DNA of 64,000 nucleotides from a virus. Position 1 is the stretch's first letter, and each line of letters begins with the position of its first letter. A program made the position numbers and the translations under genes. The stretch covers positions 1 through 64,000 of the IMG/VR virus record IMGVR_UViG_3300031758_008397. One strand, written 5' to 3'. The notes under the pieces were generated by a model, which was given only the letters and a program-made list of their open reading frames with translations, made no database searches and was not told the DNA's origin. Below, piece by piece: positions 1-8,966 of this stretch.

Positions 1-31
1 TACAGTGAAAGTTCAAATCTTTCTAGGACTA
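1..31 (+). tRNA. 3' end of a tRNA (truncated by window edge)
   Basis: A complete T arm can be read: stem GAAAG (7-11), loop TTCAAAT (12-18) and stem CTTTC (19-23). It is followed by seven bases that would form the 3' acceptor strand (24-30) and an A as discriminator base. The anticodon lies outside the window, so the amino acid cannot be assigned. A second tRNA follows at 105, suggesting a tRNA cluster that continues upstream. Confidence 0.7.
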
Positions 32-104
32 TATAAAGATGATTCAGCAATTAATACTTTTTTATGCTAAAAAAAAACAAAATCATCTTGTTCTCTATAA
101 ATAA

Positions 105-178
105 CCTACATTGGGCAAGCGGTCTATGCCACCAACCTTTCACGTTGGGTATCACCAGTTCAAATCTGGTATGTAGGA
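105..178 (+). tRNA. tRNA-Glu (anticodon TTC)
   Basis: The full cloverleaf is visible. Acceptor CCTACAT (105-111) pairs with ATGTAGG (171-177), discriminator A at 178. The D arm has stem GGC/GCC, the anticodon stem CCAAC/GTTGG closes loop CTTTCAC with anticodon TTC, and the T arm is ACCAG-TTCAAAT-CTGGT. CCA is not encoded. Glutamate codons GAA/GAG are very common in this AT-rich genome, which would explain keeping this tRNA. Confidence 0.93.
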
Positions 179-235
179 TTACTCTACTAAGAGTATTATT
201 TTATGTAATTAATAAAGCAAATCAATAACAATAAT

Positions 236-574
236 ATGACTGCTAAAAATTGGAGCATTACTGATGAGGAATTGGAAACTCAAATAACTAATGCAAAAGA
301 AGCTACAAAAAAGAGTCTTTTAAATACTGCCAGAGTAAAATCTGTTTATTGTACTAAAACAGATGAGCAAAGCATTGTTGTTAATTTATCTTTAATTAAT
401 GGTGCCTTAGTTAGTTTTCCAGTTCATTTGGTAAAAGAACTTAAAGATGCTAATGAAATTAGTTTAAAAGATCAGTGGATTAGTCATTCTGGAGATTCTA
501 TTCATTGGGAATCTTTAGACTTTGATATTCATACAGAAGATTTAATTAAACGTGTAACTAGTAATAATAATTAA
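236..574 (+). CDS. DUF2442-like small protein
   Basis: A 112-residue protein whose C-terminal half has the signature of the DUF2442 family: a short beta-rich region followed by a GDSIHWESLDFDI segment and then EDLI. The function of DUF2442 is not established; members occur in phages and near toxin-antitoxin loci. The next gene (576) is a shorter paralogue with a matching GDTIYWNSLNFSI segment, so this is a tandem duplication. The start has an A-rich leader and no Shine-Dalgarno sequence. Confidence 0.6.
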   Translation: MTAKNWSITDEELETQITNAKEATKKSLLNTARVKSVYCTKTDEQSIVVNLSLINGALVSFPVHLVKELKDANEISLKDQWISHSGDSIHWESLDFDIHTEDLIKRVTSNNN

Positions 575-575
575 T

Positions 576-839
576 ATGACAGATATTTTGGCTGGCCCAA
601 GAGTAGTAAATATTGAATATGATAAATTTGCTTTTCTATTAACTTTAGTTCTTAGTAATACTACTAAGATTACATTCTCTCCTGAGATAGTTCCTGCTTT
701 GAAACATGCTTCTCATTCTGATCTAGACAAGGTTGGACTAAGTAGCTTGGGTGATACTATTTATTGGAATTCTTTAAACTTTTCTATTCCTACAGAGGAC
801 TTAATTAAGTTTGTAACTAATTGCAAAAACACTATTTAA
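576..839 (+). CDS. DUF2442-like small protein, paralogue of the preceding gene
   Basis: An 87-residue protein that begins one base after the stop of the upstream gene. It contains the DUF2442 core: RVV near the N-terminus, a beta-rich middle and GDTIYWNSLNFSIPTEDLI near the C-terminus. It lacks the N-terminal extension of its neighbour. Both are probably co-transcribed and may act together; no function can be given. Confidence 0.6.
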   Translation: MTDILAGPRVVNIEYDKFAFLLTLVLSNTTKITFSPEIVPALKHASHSDLDKVGLSSLGDTIYWNSLNFSIPTEDLIKFVTNCKNTI

Positions 840-853
840 ATAACAATAAAATC

Positions 854-1910
854 ATGAAAACAATTACTTCTACATATTATAATAAAATTCAACCTCTTCT
901 ACAAAGTCTTTAGACAATTAGAAGAAGATGTAATTAATATTAATTTAGAATTAAATTATGATTGGTCTAATCTAGACTTACTTCAAATTCTAAGTAACAA
1001 AACAAGTTTAATTGATACTATAAAAGCTAATTTTAAATTAATAGAAGATTTAGAAGTTGCAGAAGAACTAGAACTAGAACTAGAACAAGATGTGTTAAAT
1101 ATTACATCTAAATTAGATTTGTTTTTACATACTTGGCAGATTAATAATCTATTCACAGCTAAGTATGATATTAATAATTGTATGTTATATGTTATAGCAG
1201 GAGCTGGTGGAACTGAAGCTTGTGATTGGGCCAAACAAATACTTCAAATGTATTATAATTGGTTAAAAGATAATAACTATAAGTATAGTTTAATTGATAT
1301 TCAAGAAGGAGATGTAACAGGTATTAAATCAGCCTGTGTACTTATTGAAGGAGATTATTCTTATGGTTATTTAAAGAATGAAAGAGGAAATCACAGACTG
1401 CAAAGAGTCTCACCTTATGGTGGAAAGGATAAAAGACATACCTCTTTTTGTGGTGTTGAAGTTGAACCTATAATTGTTAATTCTCAATTAACAATTAACC
1501 CTAAAGATCTAATAATAGATACTTTTAGAAGTGGTGGAAAAGGAGGACAAAATGTTAATAAGGTTGAAACTGCTATTAGAATAACTCACATACCAACTGG
1601 TATTGCAGTTAAATGTCAAGAGACTAGATCTCAGCATGAGAATAAGCAAAGAGCCTTAAAACTATTAACTTCTAGACTACAACTAATAAAAGATAATGAT
1701 GAATTTACAGAGCTGCAAAGTACTAAAGAAGGTGTATTAGACACTGGATTTGGAAGTAGAATAAGAACATATTCTATTCATCCATATACCCTTGTAAAGG
1801 ATGATAGAACAGAATGTCAAACGTCAGATGTATATGGATTTCTGGAAGGTAAATATCTAACAGAATTCATATTAGAAAACTTAAAAATCAAAACTCAAAA
1901 CTCAAAATAA
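854..1910 (+). CDS. prfB: peptide chain release factor 2, expressed by +1 frameshifting
   Basis: Release factor 2 ends translation at stop codons. The reading frame opens at ATG 854, runs 19 codons to CTT (908-910), meets TAG (911-913), and continues in the +1 frame from 912 to 1910, giving 351 residues; the E. coli factor has 365. The shifted N-terminal part has the expected acidic helical domain. The stop-recognition loop reads SPY at residues 186-188 (RF2 has SPF, RF1 has PxT), and the catalytic GGQ is at 230-232. The frame arrangement is that of bacterial prfB, but the in-frame stop is TAG rather than TGA. RF2 normally reads UGA and UAA, so simple self-regulation is not obvious. A 7-bp stem (895-901/919-925) encloses the shift site. 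Start at GTG 1092 without frameshifting would remove the N-terminal domain. Confidence 0.9.
908..914 (+). promoter_or_regulatory. programmed +1 frameshift site CTT TAG A in the RF2 gene
   Basis: CTT followed by a stop codon is the classical prfB slip site: the leucine tRNA on CUU can re-pair with UUU one base downstream. Here the stop is UAG instead of UGA, the next base is A rather than C, and no Shine-Dalgarno-like stimulator precedes it. The site sits in the small palindrome GTCTTTAGAC, inside the loop of a 7-bp stem. Confidence 0.8.
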
Positions 1911-1915
1911 ATAAA

Positions 1916-2604
<689 letters not shown>

Positions 2605-2658
2605 AGTTAAATTAGAATTAGGAATATTAAATACCTAATTGTCTAAATGTCCAGATCT

Positions 2659-2964
2659 GTTCATATAGTGAAACTTATTATTTTGAAGCAGTTGGCCCTG
2701 CTGTCTCAGGGCTATTATAAATTGTAGGATTATACAACCAACTTGATTGGAGCTTGCCGACATAGGTGAGGATCAATTACCCAACTCAAAGTTTAAAGGT
2801 TAAAGTTTATAAGCTCATAAGTTCAAAATTCAAACAAGTATTACTCAGGCAGTATATACACTCAAAGTTTATAAGTTTAAATCTTAAAGCTATTTGAAAT
2901 CCAGAATCAAGGTTAGTGGTGTCTTTAAAGCAACCCTAAGTTATCCTCTGGCTGCTATATGAAC
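2659..2964 (+). ncRNA. candidate structured non-coding RNA
   Basis: This gene-free stretch is closed by a perfect 10-bp helix, GTTCATATAG (2659-2668) with CTATATGAAC (2955-2964), extendable by one A-T and two wobble pairs. Inside, CAGTTGG near 2689 pairs with CCAACT near 2732 around two hairpins, CCCTG/CAGGG and TTGTA/TACAA, forming a three-way junction. AACTTA near 2672 can pair with TAAGTT near 2939. A strong terminator hairpin follows 12 bases later. No open frame of note occurs in it. It does not show the T loop of tmRNA, the conserved P4 of RNase P RNA, or a group I core, so I cannot assign a class. Its position close to tRNA genes recalls the large ornate RNAs of other phages. Confidence 0.5.
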
Positions 2965-2975
2965 ATTTTATTTAT

Positions 2976-3017
2976 AATTAAAAGCTGTTGTTAAATAAAT
3001 AACAACAGCTTTTAATT
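2976..3017 (+). terminator. strong stem-loop terminator after the structured RNA
   Basis: An 18-bp perfect stem (2976-2993 with 3000-3017), loop AATAAA, followed by a T/A-rich tail. It lies between the RNA candidate and the gene at 3049 and probably ends the RNA transcript. Confidence 0.75.
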
Positions 3018-3048
3018 TATATATATATATATATACTATAAATATATT

Positions 3049-3546
3049 ATGTGGGTTAATGAAGAAATACTTCCAAGAAGAGTAGTTAGAATTATTGATC
3101 ATCTGTGGCAAGGTTATTTTAATATACATGTCTTAGAAACTGCAAGTACTGTTTGTCTTTGTAATTATAACTTTGCAATAGAGTTTATATCTTATGGGCC
3201 AGGTGGATTTAAGTTTGGTGTTGGTGGTAGAAATAGTTATAATAACAGTGTTAATAAGATAGTATGTTTTACTGTTGATAATTTAAAACCCTTTGAATTA
3301 TTTGCAATATATGTAAATTCTGGATATAAAAGATATGCTCTATCTATGGATTCTGTCATTTCTAAAGAAGATGTAGATGATATGTTAAATCTGTTTTATA
3401 AAGAAATAGATATATTAGTTAGTAATAAAAATAAAATAAACTTAAAACAGCTAGAATACAATTTAGATTTTAAAGACCGAGATGTATTGCAGTTCCTTAG
3501 ACACTTTAGAGAGAAAAATAAAACAGTAAAAAGTTATGAATGGTAG
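3049..3546 (+). CDS. hypothetical protein
   Basis: A 165-residue protein, not recognised. It has a glycine-rich segment near residues 50-65 (YGPGGFKFGVGGR) and a charged helical C-terminus. It ends with TAG overlapping the next gene (ATGAATGGTAG), one of many arrangements showing that TAG is a true stop here. Confidence 0.6.
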   Translation: MWVNEEILPRRVVRIIDHLWQGYFNIHVLETASTVCLCNYNFAIEFISYGPGGFKFGVGGRNSYNNSVNKIVCFTVDNLKPFELFAIYVNSGYKRYALSMDSVISKEDVDDMLNLFYKEIDILVSNKNKINLKQLEYNLDFKDRDVLQFLRHFREKNKTVKSYEW

Positions 3547-4069
3547 ATATATTTTAGTTAAGGGTGCAGTTAATCCTGAGCATCCAGATGAAATTATTCC
3601 TTGTTGGGATGAAAGAATTGATTATGTTAAGCGTGCTTATGGTAAAGACTATGTCATTAATAATCAACCAGTATACTTAGTTGATTTAGTACTTGATGTG
3701 CAAACTAAAAAATTAACTAAAGGAATAGAGATAAATTTATATCCTGAAGAGGAAGAGTTTAAGGCTGGTGATTCTGTTCTTGTTAAGACTAAAAGAAGCT
3801 TGTTTGATTCAAACTCTTTATATATGTCAACTATCAAAGAAGTTGTTTATACTGACTTTGAACAAAGCATTGTTAAGGGTAAAAAGATTGAAGAATATGT
3901 TATCTCTTCAATCAAAAAAGCTTATCCTGATATAGTTATTGATGTTGCAACAGTATATTGTATTAGACACTGGCAGACTTATTATTTATTAGAGGATGAT
4001 ACTCTAATTAAATACAGTTCAGAGTTATTCCGTTTGATTGATAAACAAGATGTTTTATCTAGAAATTAA
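3536..4069 (+). CDS. hypothetical protein
   Basis: A 177-residue protein of unknown family whose start overlaps the preceding gene by 11 bases, implying translational coupling. The sequence is mixed alpha/beta with an acidic patch near residue 70. No catalytic motif is recognisable. Confidence 0.6.
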   Translation: MNGRYILVKGAVNPEHPDEIIPCWDERIDYVKRAYGKDYVINNQPVYLVDLVLDVQTKKLTKGIEINLYPEEEEFKAGDSVLVKTKRSLFDSNSLYMSTIKEVVYTDFEQSIVKGKKIEEYVISSIKKAYPDIVIDVATVYCIRHWQTYYLLEDDTLIKYSSELFRLIDKQDVLSRN

Positions 4070-4110
4070 TTGTGTAATTAAAAAAAAATAATAAAATTAA
4101 TGAGATTAAT

Positions 4111-4671
4111 ATGAGATTTGAAATTGTAAATAGTAAAGGTAAAGTAGTTACTCCTATTAATAGAGTAATAGAATTACTGGATGATGAAACATTTAAAGTA
4201 AGAGTATATAACAATATATATACAAGAGTTCAGCTAGACTTATATATGAATGGAAAGGTTGGTAATAAAAAGGCTTGGGTAAGCAGCCTAATCTTAAGCC
4301 CTTTTAGTGGTGGAGAGATTGAAAGAGGCTTAAAATCTCATTCCCAGTTTACTTTTAAAGCTAAGAGAGAGACTGACTTGAGTCAAATTATTTCAACTGA
4401 AGAAGATGATTGGGGTCTTGTCTGTGTCAGATTTAGAGATGAATATTTTCAACAAAAAGAGGATTTTTCATTCTCAAAAGAGTCTTTAAAATCTCTTTCT
4501 GTGACTAATCGTTCCACTGGTGGTGTTGTTGGTTCTGGTTATAGTGACCAAGAATTTGGAACAACTCATCCAATTACAAAATATGGTAGTTATGATGAAA
4601 TATTTGCTTACAGATTGCATGAGAAGAAGTATACTTCTTTAGAAAGTGTTCCTAATTATAATTATCCATAA
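4111..4671 (+). CDS. hypothetical protein
   Basis: A 186-residue protein with a beta-rich N-terminal half and a serine- and glycine-rich segment around residue 140. Not recognised. It is the first gene after a short AT-rich gap and is followed 3 bases later by the nucleotidyltransferase gene. Confidence 0.55.
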   Translation: MRFEIVNSKGKVVTPINRVIELLDDETFKVRVYNNIYTRVQLDLYMNGKVGNKKAWVSSLILSPFSGGEIERGLKSHSQFTFKAKRETDLSQIISTEEDDWGLVCVRFRDEYFQQKEDFSFSKESLKSLSVTNRSTGGVVGSGYSDQEFGTTHPITKYGSYDEIFAYRLHEKKYTSLESVPNYNYP

Positions 4672-4674
4672 CAT

Positions 4675-6846
4675 ATGTTTAATACTAGACTGGAGTTAGA
4701 ACAGAGTATTGTTCTTCTAACTAAAGTTGGCTCTACTTTATATGGTACAAGTGTAGAAGGTTCTGATGTTGATAGAAGAGGCATTTGTATTGCCCCTAAA
4801 CAATATTATATTGGTATCACCCCAGAACCTTTCTACTTACAGGAAAAGAATCAATTATTTACTGATTCTGAGCCTTGTATGTATCCTTATTTAACAGGCC
4901 AAGATAGTAAGATCTTAGAACTTACAAAGATGATAGAACTGCTATTACAGAATAATCCAAACTGTTTAGACTTACTTTATAGCCCTGAATATGATGTATT
5001 AGATCCAGTTATTTATCCTCTAATTAATTTTAGAAATGCCTTTCTATGTAAGACAGCAAGATGGTCTTACGGTCAGTATGCTAAAGACCAAATTAATAAG
5101 TGTAACACTCATAGAGGGTGGTTATTAGAATATAATAAGAACCCTAACTTTTTTAATGAACAACCTAAACCAGAAGATTTTGGCCTAGATGAGAATCTAT
5201 TAAGAAAAGACTATAATATGTTTTTAGAATTATTATATGTCTTATTATTAGATGCTAAAACATTTCATCTAGATAGAGAGCCAACCTTAGAAGAGCTGTT
5301 TAGTAAGGTGGACTATAAAGGTCTGCTTATAAGAAACTATGTTCCAGATGAGGTTGAACAGTATGTTGGCTATTTAGTCAAGGCTGATTCTAATTATATG
5401 GACTATCTTAAGAGAACTAAATTGTATCTTAAGGAGTTAAATAAATATAAGAACTATCAATCCTGGAAGGCTAATAGAAACTCTAAGAGAGCTGAACTAG
5501 AAGCTAAGGTAGGTTATGATGGTAAACACCTTAAACTATAGTATAATAATATTATTGTTTATTATATAGTTTATGCGTTTACACAAAAAGGGTTATTTAA
5601 CTAAAATTGAAAATATCAAGAATGAATTTATGTTAGTTTCAGAAAAACATGAAGATCAATATCTAAGTAATACATTCTTAAAAAAATAATGGCTATAATT
5701 ATTTACTTTGTGCTATACAAAGAACTGGATTATCATTTAGTGAATTTTTAACTTATATAAATTATGAGATTAAGTTTACACCTAAGAATTATTATAAAGA
5801 TATTAATAATGTAAATACTGAAATATATAAGTTAGTTGATAAGTATGGGTATTTTCCCTTAGATCCATCAATAATAAGTATAGAACATAAATCTCAGTTA
5901 GTATCATGTTTACCTAAATTTCATAACATAACTCTAGTACAACATTTAAAAGCATTAAATTTATATGTTAAGAATACTAAGTCTTGTCTTGAAATATATG
6001 TAAAATCATTACTTGATAAATTCATATTAGATAAAAACTTTATTGATAATGGAAGAAAACAATTACTTGAAAAAGGTCTTTTACTAAAGAATCCTGAAAC
6101 TAATATGTTTTTAGAATTAGATAGATATTATTTTGATGCTAAAGTAGCTATAGAAATTCAAGGTCAACAACATTATAAAGAAACTAAATTTTGGGATAAA
6201 TCTAGACTAAATGATGTTAGAAAAATTGATCAGATTAAAAGAGAATTGCTAAAAGAACAAAATATTCATTTAATTGAAATACATTATCAAAGAATTGGTA
6301 AACAAACTATATATGATCAGTTAGAATACTCTGGGGTGTTAAAACTCTGTGAAAAGGAGAAACTCTTTGAATAAAGACAATTCCTTACCAAGCTATATTT
6401 GAAAGAATGTAGAAAGGTCTAACGACTAGATATGAGGCTAAGGAGCAATCTATGCCAATAAAATTATCCAAGAGCGCAGGGGAACGGTTTATCTAATATA
6501 AACACGAAGAAATAGTCTGAACTATATGGTGACATATAGAATTATAGGATAAAGAGCCTATAAGATAACAAAATTGGGACACGCTGTAAGGCTATATACT
6601 ATGGCTTGTGAGATAGTTGAAAGTCAACAAGTCTTAGTTGACAGAAAGGCTGTTGGTGATGTTGACTATTTGAAAGCTATTAGACAAGGTAATGTTACAT
6701 ATGATGAAATATTAATTTATGTAACACAACTAGAAGCTAGATTAGAAAAAGCTTTTATTGATACAAAATTACCAGAAAAACCAAACACTAGTCTTATTAG
6801 TGAATTACAAATACAAATAATAGAAAATTACTCTTTTAAAAACTAA
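4675..6846 (+). CDS. COG3541-type nucleotidyltransferase, split by a group I intron
   Basis: Exon 1 is 4675-5532 and exon 2 is 6577-6846, giving 375 residues after splicing. Exon 1 has the nucleotidyltransferase signature GSTLYGT-x5-SDVDRRG (residues about 18-36), with the aspartates expected to bind metal. Joining the exons restores the family's conserved stretch around YDGKH-LGHAVRLYTMACEI: exon 1 ends at CTT, exon 2 begins GGA CAC. Without splicing, the first exon stops two codons after the junction. Phage homologues of this family are common, but the substrate is unknown. The final stop abuts the next ATG at 6847. Confidence 0.8.
5533..6576 (+). mobile_element. group I intron (A) in the nucleotidyltransferase gene
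   Basis: The 5' exon ends in T and the intron ends in G, as group I rules require. The 3' part has the core strands AACGACTAGA (near 6420) and GAAATAGTCTGAAC (near 6507), matching the P7 helix strands of phage introns such as T4 td, followed by the tail GGATAAAGAGCC-TATAAGATAACAAAATTG, shared with introns B and D. A stem AAACTATA/TATAGTTT lies at the 5' end. The loop encodes a homing endonuclease with a frameshift. Confidence 0.85.
5573..6374 (+). pseudogene. intron-encoded homing endonuclease, frameshifted
   Basis: The frame opens at ATG 5573 and hits TAA (5687-5689) right after a run of seven A (5680-5686). Coding resumes one base over and runs without a stop to 6374. The C-terminal part, from about 6105, has a Vsr- or PD-(D/E)XK-like nuclease pattern: LELDRYYFDAKVAIEIQGQQHY followed by KIDQIKRELL. 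A one-base insertion in the A run, slippage, or an assembly error would each explain the break. As read, the nuclease would be inactive, or only a short C-terminal form would be made. Confidence 0.65.
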
Positions 6847-7500
6847 ATGAAGATCAAAGATTTACTAGCTAATATAGATAACTACTCTGATGATGACAAA
6901 TATAAGTTAATGTATTCTTTATTTTCCATCAGATCTGTAAATGAAATACCTCCAGATGTGTTCCAAATTGTAAGTGCATTTATGTTAGTTATTGCATTAG
7001 CTGATGAACAAGAGGGTCTTAGTATAAAAGCAATAGAAGCAACTGAAATACTTTCTTTAATGACCTGCCAACTATTAGCCTTATCAGGTCATTTAAAAAA
7101 TATTCCTGCTCTGCCTGAGGAAGATATAAATAAAGTAACAATTCCTACTTCTTTACCAGAGAACTGGGAAGACAATGTTTTAAAAGGTTATAAAGCTCAT
7201 GCTAAAGAACTAGAGAAAAGAGAATTATTTCTTGAAGCGTTAGCAAAGCTGTCTAAGAATAAAGCTATTCTAACGGCAGCTAGTAACTTTGTTTATTATC
7301 AAACAAAACACAATCTAGGAGAGTCTGAAGAGGTAGAAAGGAATTTAGGATTAATTAATTTAATTAAACTTTCTATAAAAGAGCAGATTGTTATTTATCT
7401 TAAAGATCTTCTAGATAAATATTTTAATATTAATTTAATTAAGTTTCTATCAGAAAATACTGAAGCATTTATCAGTATTTATGCAAATGACAGAGATTAG
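6847..7500 (+). CDS. hypothetical protein
   Basis: A 217-residue helical protein with no recognised motif, starting directly after the nucleotidyltransferase stop codon. A hydrophobic helix occurs near residues 38-53. Its last 20 bases overlap the next gene. Confidence 0.6.
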   Translation: MKIKDLLANIDNYSDDDKYKLMYSLFSIRSVNEIPPDVFQIVSAFMLVIALADEQEGLSIKAIEATEILSLMTCQLLALSGHLKNIPALPEEDINKVTIPTSLPENWEDNVLKGYKAHAKELEKRELFLEALAKLSKNKAILTAASNFVYYQTKHNLGESEEVERNLGLINLIKLSIKEQIVIYLKDLLDKYFNINLIKFLSENTEAFISIYANDRD

Positions 7501-7717
7501 AGATATAGGTGAAGAGTTAAGATGTTTGATATTAAAACATCTTAACTCTGTGTTTTGTGCTGATTGTGATTGTGTAACTGACTTGCACAATGGTATTTTA
7601 GCTATCATAGAAACTAACTTAGAAGATAGAGTTATTGTTGATAAAAAGACAATAACTTTAAATCTTGAGTTCTCCTTCAATAAGAATGATCAGATTGTAT
7701 TAACAGTTATTAAATAG
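7481..7717 (+). CDS. hypothetical small protein with start-proximal hairpin
   Basis: A 78-residue protein of unknown function; ATG 7487 is an alternative in-frame start. It overlaps the preceding gene by 20 bases. Bases 34-68 of the gene form a perfect 14-bp hairpin. Confidence 0.55.
   Translation: MQMTEIRDIGEELRCLILKHLNSVFCADCDCVTDLHNGILAIIETNLEDRVIVDKKTITLNLEFSFNKNDQIVLTVIK
7514..7548 (+). promoter_or_regulatory. 14-bp hairpin just inside a gene start
   Basis: GAGTTAAGATGTTT (7514-7527) is perfectly complementary to AAACATCTTAACTC (7535-7548) across a 7-base loop. It lies 33 bases into the gene at 7481 and just past the stop of the upstream gene (7500). There is no immediate U tract, so it is not a classic terminator. 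Confidence 0.75.
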
Positions 7718-7730
7718 TAGGTAAAAATGT

Positions 7731-7895
7731 ATGATTTGTACAGTAACAAAGCCTGTATCAAGGAGTAAAAAGCAATATAAAGTAGTTCTAACTAAAAGAA
7801 GAATTACAGCTTTTAAATGTAGGAAATGTGGTGAAACAGATGAAGATATTGCTGAGAATTATTGTGGTAATGGTGGCTGTCCACATAGGAAATAA
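7731..7895 (+). CDS. small zinc-ribbon-like protein
   Basis: A 54-residue basic protein with C-x2-C (FKCRKCGE) and a second cysteine pair (YCGNGGC) followed by PH. This spacing is typical of a small zinc-binding ribbon. ATG 7727, just upstream, opens a frame of only 13 codons, so 7731 is preferred. It is followed 5 bases later by the next gene. Function unknown. Confidence 0.6.
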   Translation: MICTVTKPVSRSKKQYKVVLTKRRITAFKCRKCGETDEDIAENYCGNGGCPHRK

Positions 7896-7900
7896 TAACT

Positions 7901-8332
7901 ATGGCAGCTTGTTATCATAAAAATGACTTTGACACTGATGTAAAAAGATTTCTTACTTTTATTACATCAATTTCTTCTTTCTTTGAAAATAAAGATTTTG
8001 TAGAGTATTTTTATAATAAAAATATTTATATTAAATATACTACTTGGACAGGATCTTTAGAAAGAAGAATAACCTTTTATACTGTCTATAAAGAAAAATC
8101 AGTTCATCTATTTAGAATTGATTATAATGTTTCTAATGAAGTCTGTACAATATTTAGTTCCTTTGATAATTCAAAGGATCTAATTGCGGCTTTAAATTTC
8201 TTTAATGATGAGATTAATTCTTTTTTAGTATCAATAGATAAAAGAATATTAGAGCAAAGACAACAAGAACAAGACTTTGAATCAGAAGCTATAGAAGCCT
8301 TTAAAATTATTAATATTTTGGATAAAAGTTAG
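7901..8332 (+). CDS. hypothetical protein
   Basis: A 143-residue protein of unknown family with aromatic-rich beta segments in the middle and an acidic glutamine-rich C-terminus. Its TAG stop lies two bases before the ATG of the NADAR gene, so the two are probably co-translated. A hairpin (TGATGTAA/TTACATCA plus a short inner stem) lies about 36 bases after the start. Confidence 0.6.
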   Translation: MAACYHKNDFDTDVKRFLTFITSISSFFENKDFVEYFYNKNIYIKYTTWTGSLERRITFYTVYKEKSVHLFRIDYNVSNEVCTIFSSFDNSKDLIAALNFFNDEINSFLVSIDKRILEQRQQEQDFESEAIEAFKIINILDKS

Positions 8333-8334
8333 TT

Positions 8335-8802
8335 ATGTATAACAGTAATAATGATGGTGTAGATCATATAAATATCTATTCTCAAGGTAAAACAGTACTA
8401 GGTTGTTTTTTATCCAATTGGTATAGATATCCTATTGTTCTTGGGGGATTAGGCAGATTTGAATCAGTTGAAGGCTTGTGGTATTACATTAGCACAAGAG
8501 ATGAAAGATTGAGAAATATGTCTGGTTTTGCTGCTAAGAAGTTAGGCAAATCTTTACCAAAAGTTGTAGATATTTCAGATGATCTGTTTAAAGAATGTAT
8601 TAAAGTTGCAATCAAAACTAAGATTTGTGGCAGCCCATTTCACATTCAATTTGTTGAATCTGTTTTACCATTTGATCATTATTATGTTTTTAGTGGCAAA
8701 CAAGTAGATGCTGGTCATAAATGGATTGTAGAATATATAACTCATTTAAGACAGCAGCTTAAGGATGATCTAAACAGGGGAAATATTAAAATTGTTACCT
8801 GA
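8335..8802 (+). CDS. NADAR family protein (probable ADP-ribose/N-glycosidase fold)
   Basis: A 155-residue protein with the NADAR layout: FLSNWYRYPI near residue 23, then GRFESVEGLWYYI, then a helical middle and a C-terminal WIVEYITHLR helix. NADAR proteins include enzymes that cleave N-glycosidic bonds, some acting on riboflavin intermediates and some removing ADP-ribose from nucleic acids. In a phage it could counter host ADP-ribosylation defences or serve NAD metabolism; that is inference. It lies just upstream of rIIA. Confidence 0.65.
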   Translation: MYNSNNDGVDHINIYSQGKTVLGCFLSNWYRYPIVLGGLGRFESVEGLWYYISTRDERLRNMSGFAAKKLGKSLPKVVDISDDLFKECIKVAIKTKICGSPFHIQFVESVLPFDHYYVFSGKQVDAGHKWIVEYITHLRQQLKDDLNRGNIKIVT

Positions 8803-8914
8803 TGATATTGAATGGGTAAATGATGAGATATTAGTCATTAATAATAAATATAAAGCTAAAGTTAAAGCTTTAGGATTTAATGAAATAGAGTTACCTAGCT
8901 TAAAAGAAAGATAG
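8792..8914 (+). CDS. possible small protein with TTG start
   Basis: A 40-codon frame from TTG 8792 to TAG 8914 overlapping the end of the NADAR gene. The peptide is charged and protein-like (DDIEWVNDEILVINNKYK). There is no ATG start, so it may instead be the remains of a C-terminal extension. Confidence 0.3.
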   Translation: MLPDDIEWVNDEILVINNKYKAKVKALGFNEIELPSLKER

Positions 8915-8921
8915 TGTAATC

Positions 8922-8930
8922 TTAAGTTTG
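8922..8930 (+). promoter_or_regulatory. TTAAGTTTG upstream motif before rIIA
   Basis: One of a series of exact copies of TTAAGTTTG found in gaps before genes. Here it lies 37 bases before the rIIA start. A candidate promoter or activator element. Confidence 0.4.
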
Positions 8931-8966
8931 TTTATTAATAGTTAATTTTGTTCTTAATATAAAACA

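Noticed and set aside
983-1234. Serine-rich minus-strand frame
   Set aside because: It is the antisense of the acidic N-terminal region of the RF2 gene (GAA/CTA repeats).
2659-2964. tmRNA or RNase P RNA
   Set aside because: No TTC-A-A T loop or tag-peptide frame for tmRNA, and no conserved GAGGAAAGTCC-like strand for RNase P RNA.
3037-3044. T4-like late promoters (TATAAATA at 95, 3037, 58574 and minus strand 29387-29380)
   Set aside because: In a genome this AT-rich the 8-mer is expected often, and in three of the four cases it lies within 0-4 bases of the ATG, which leaves no room for a transcript leader.
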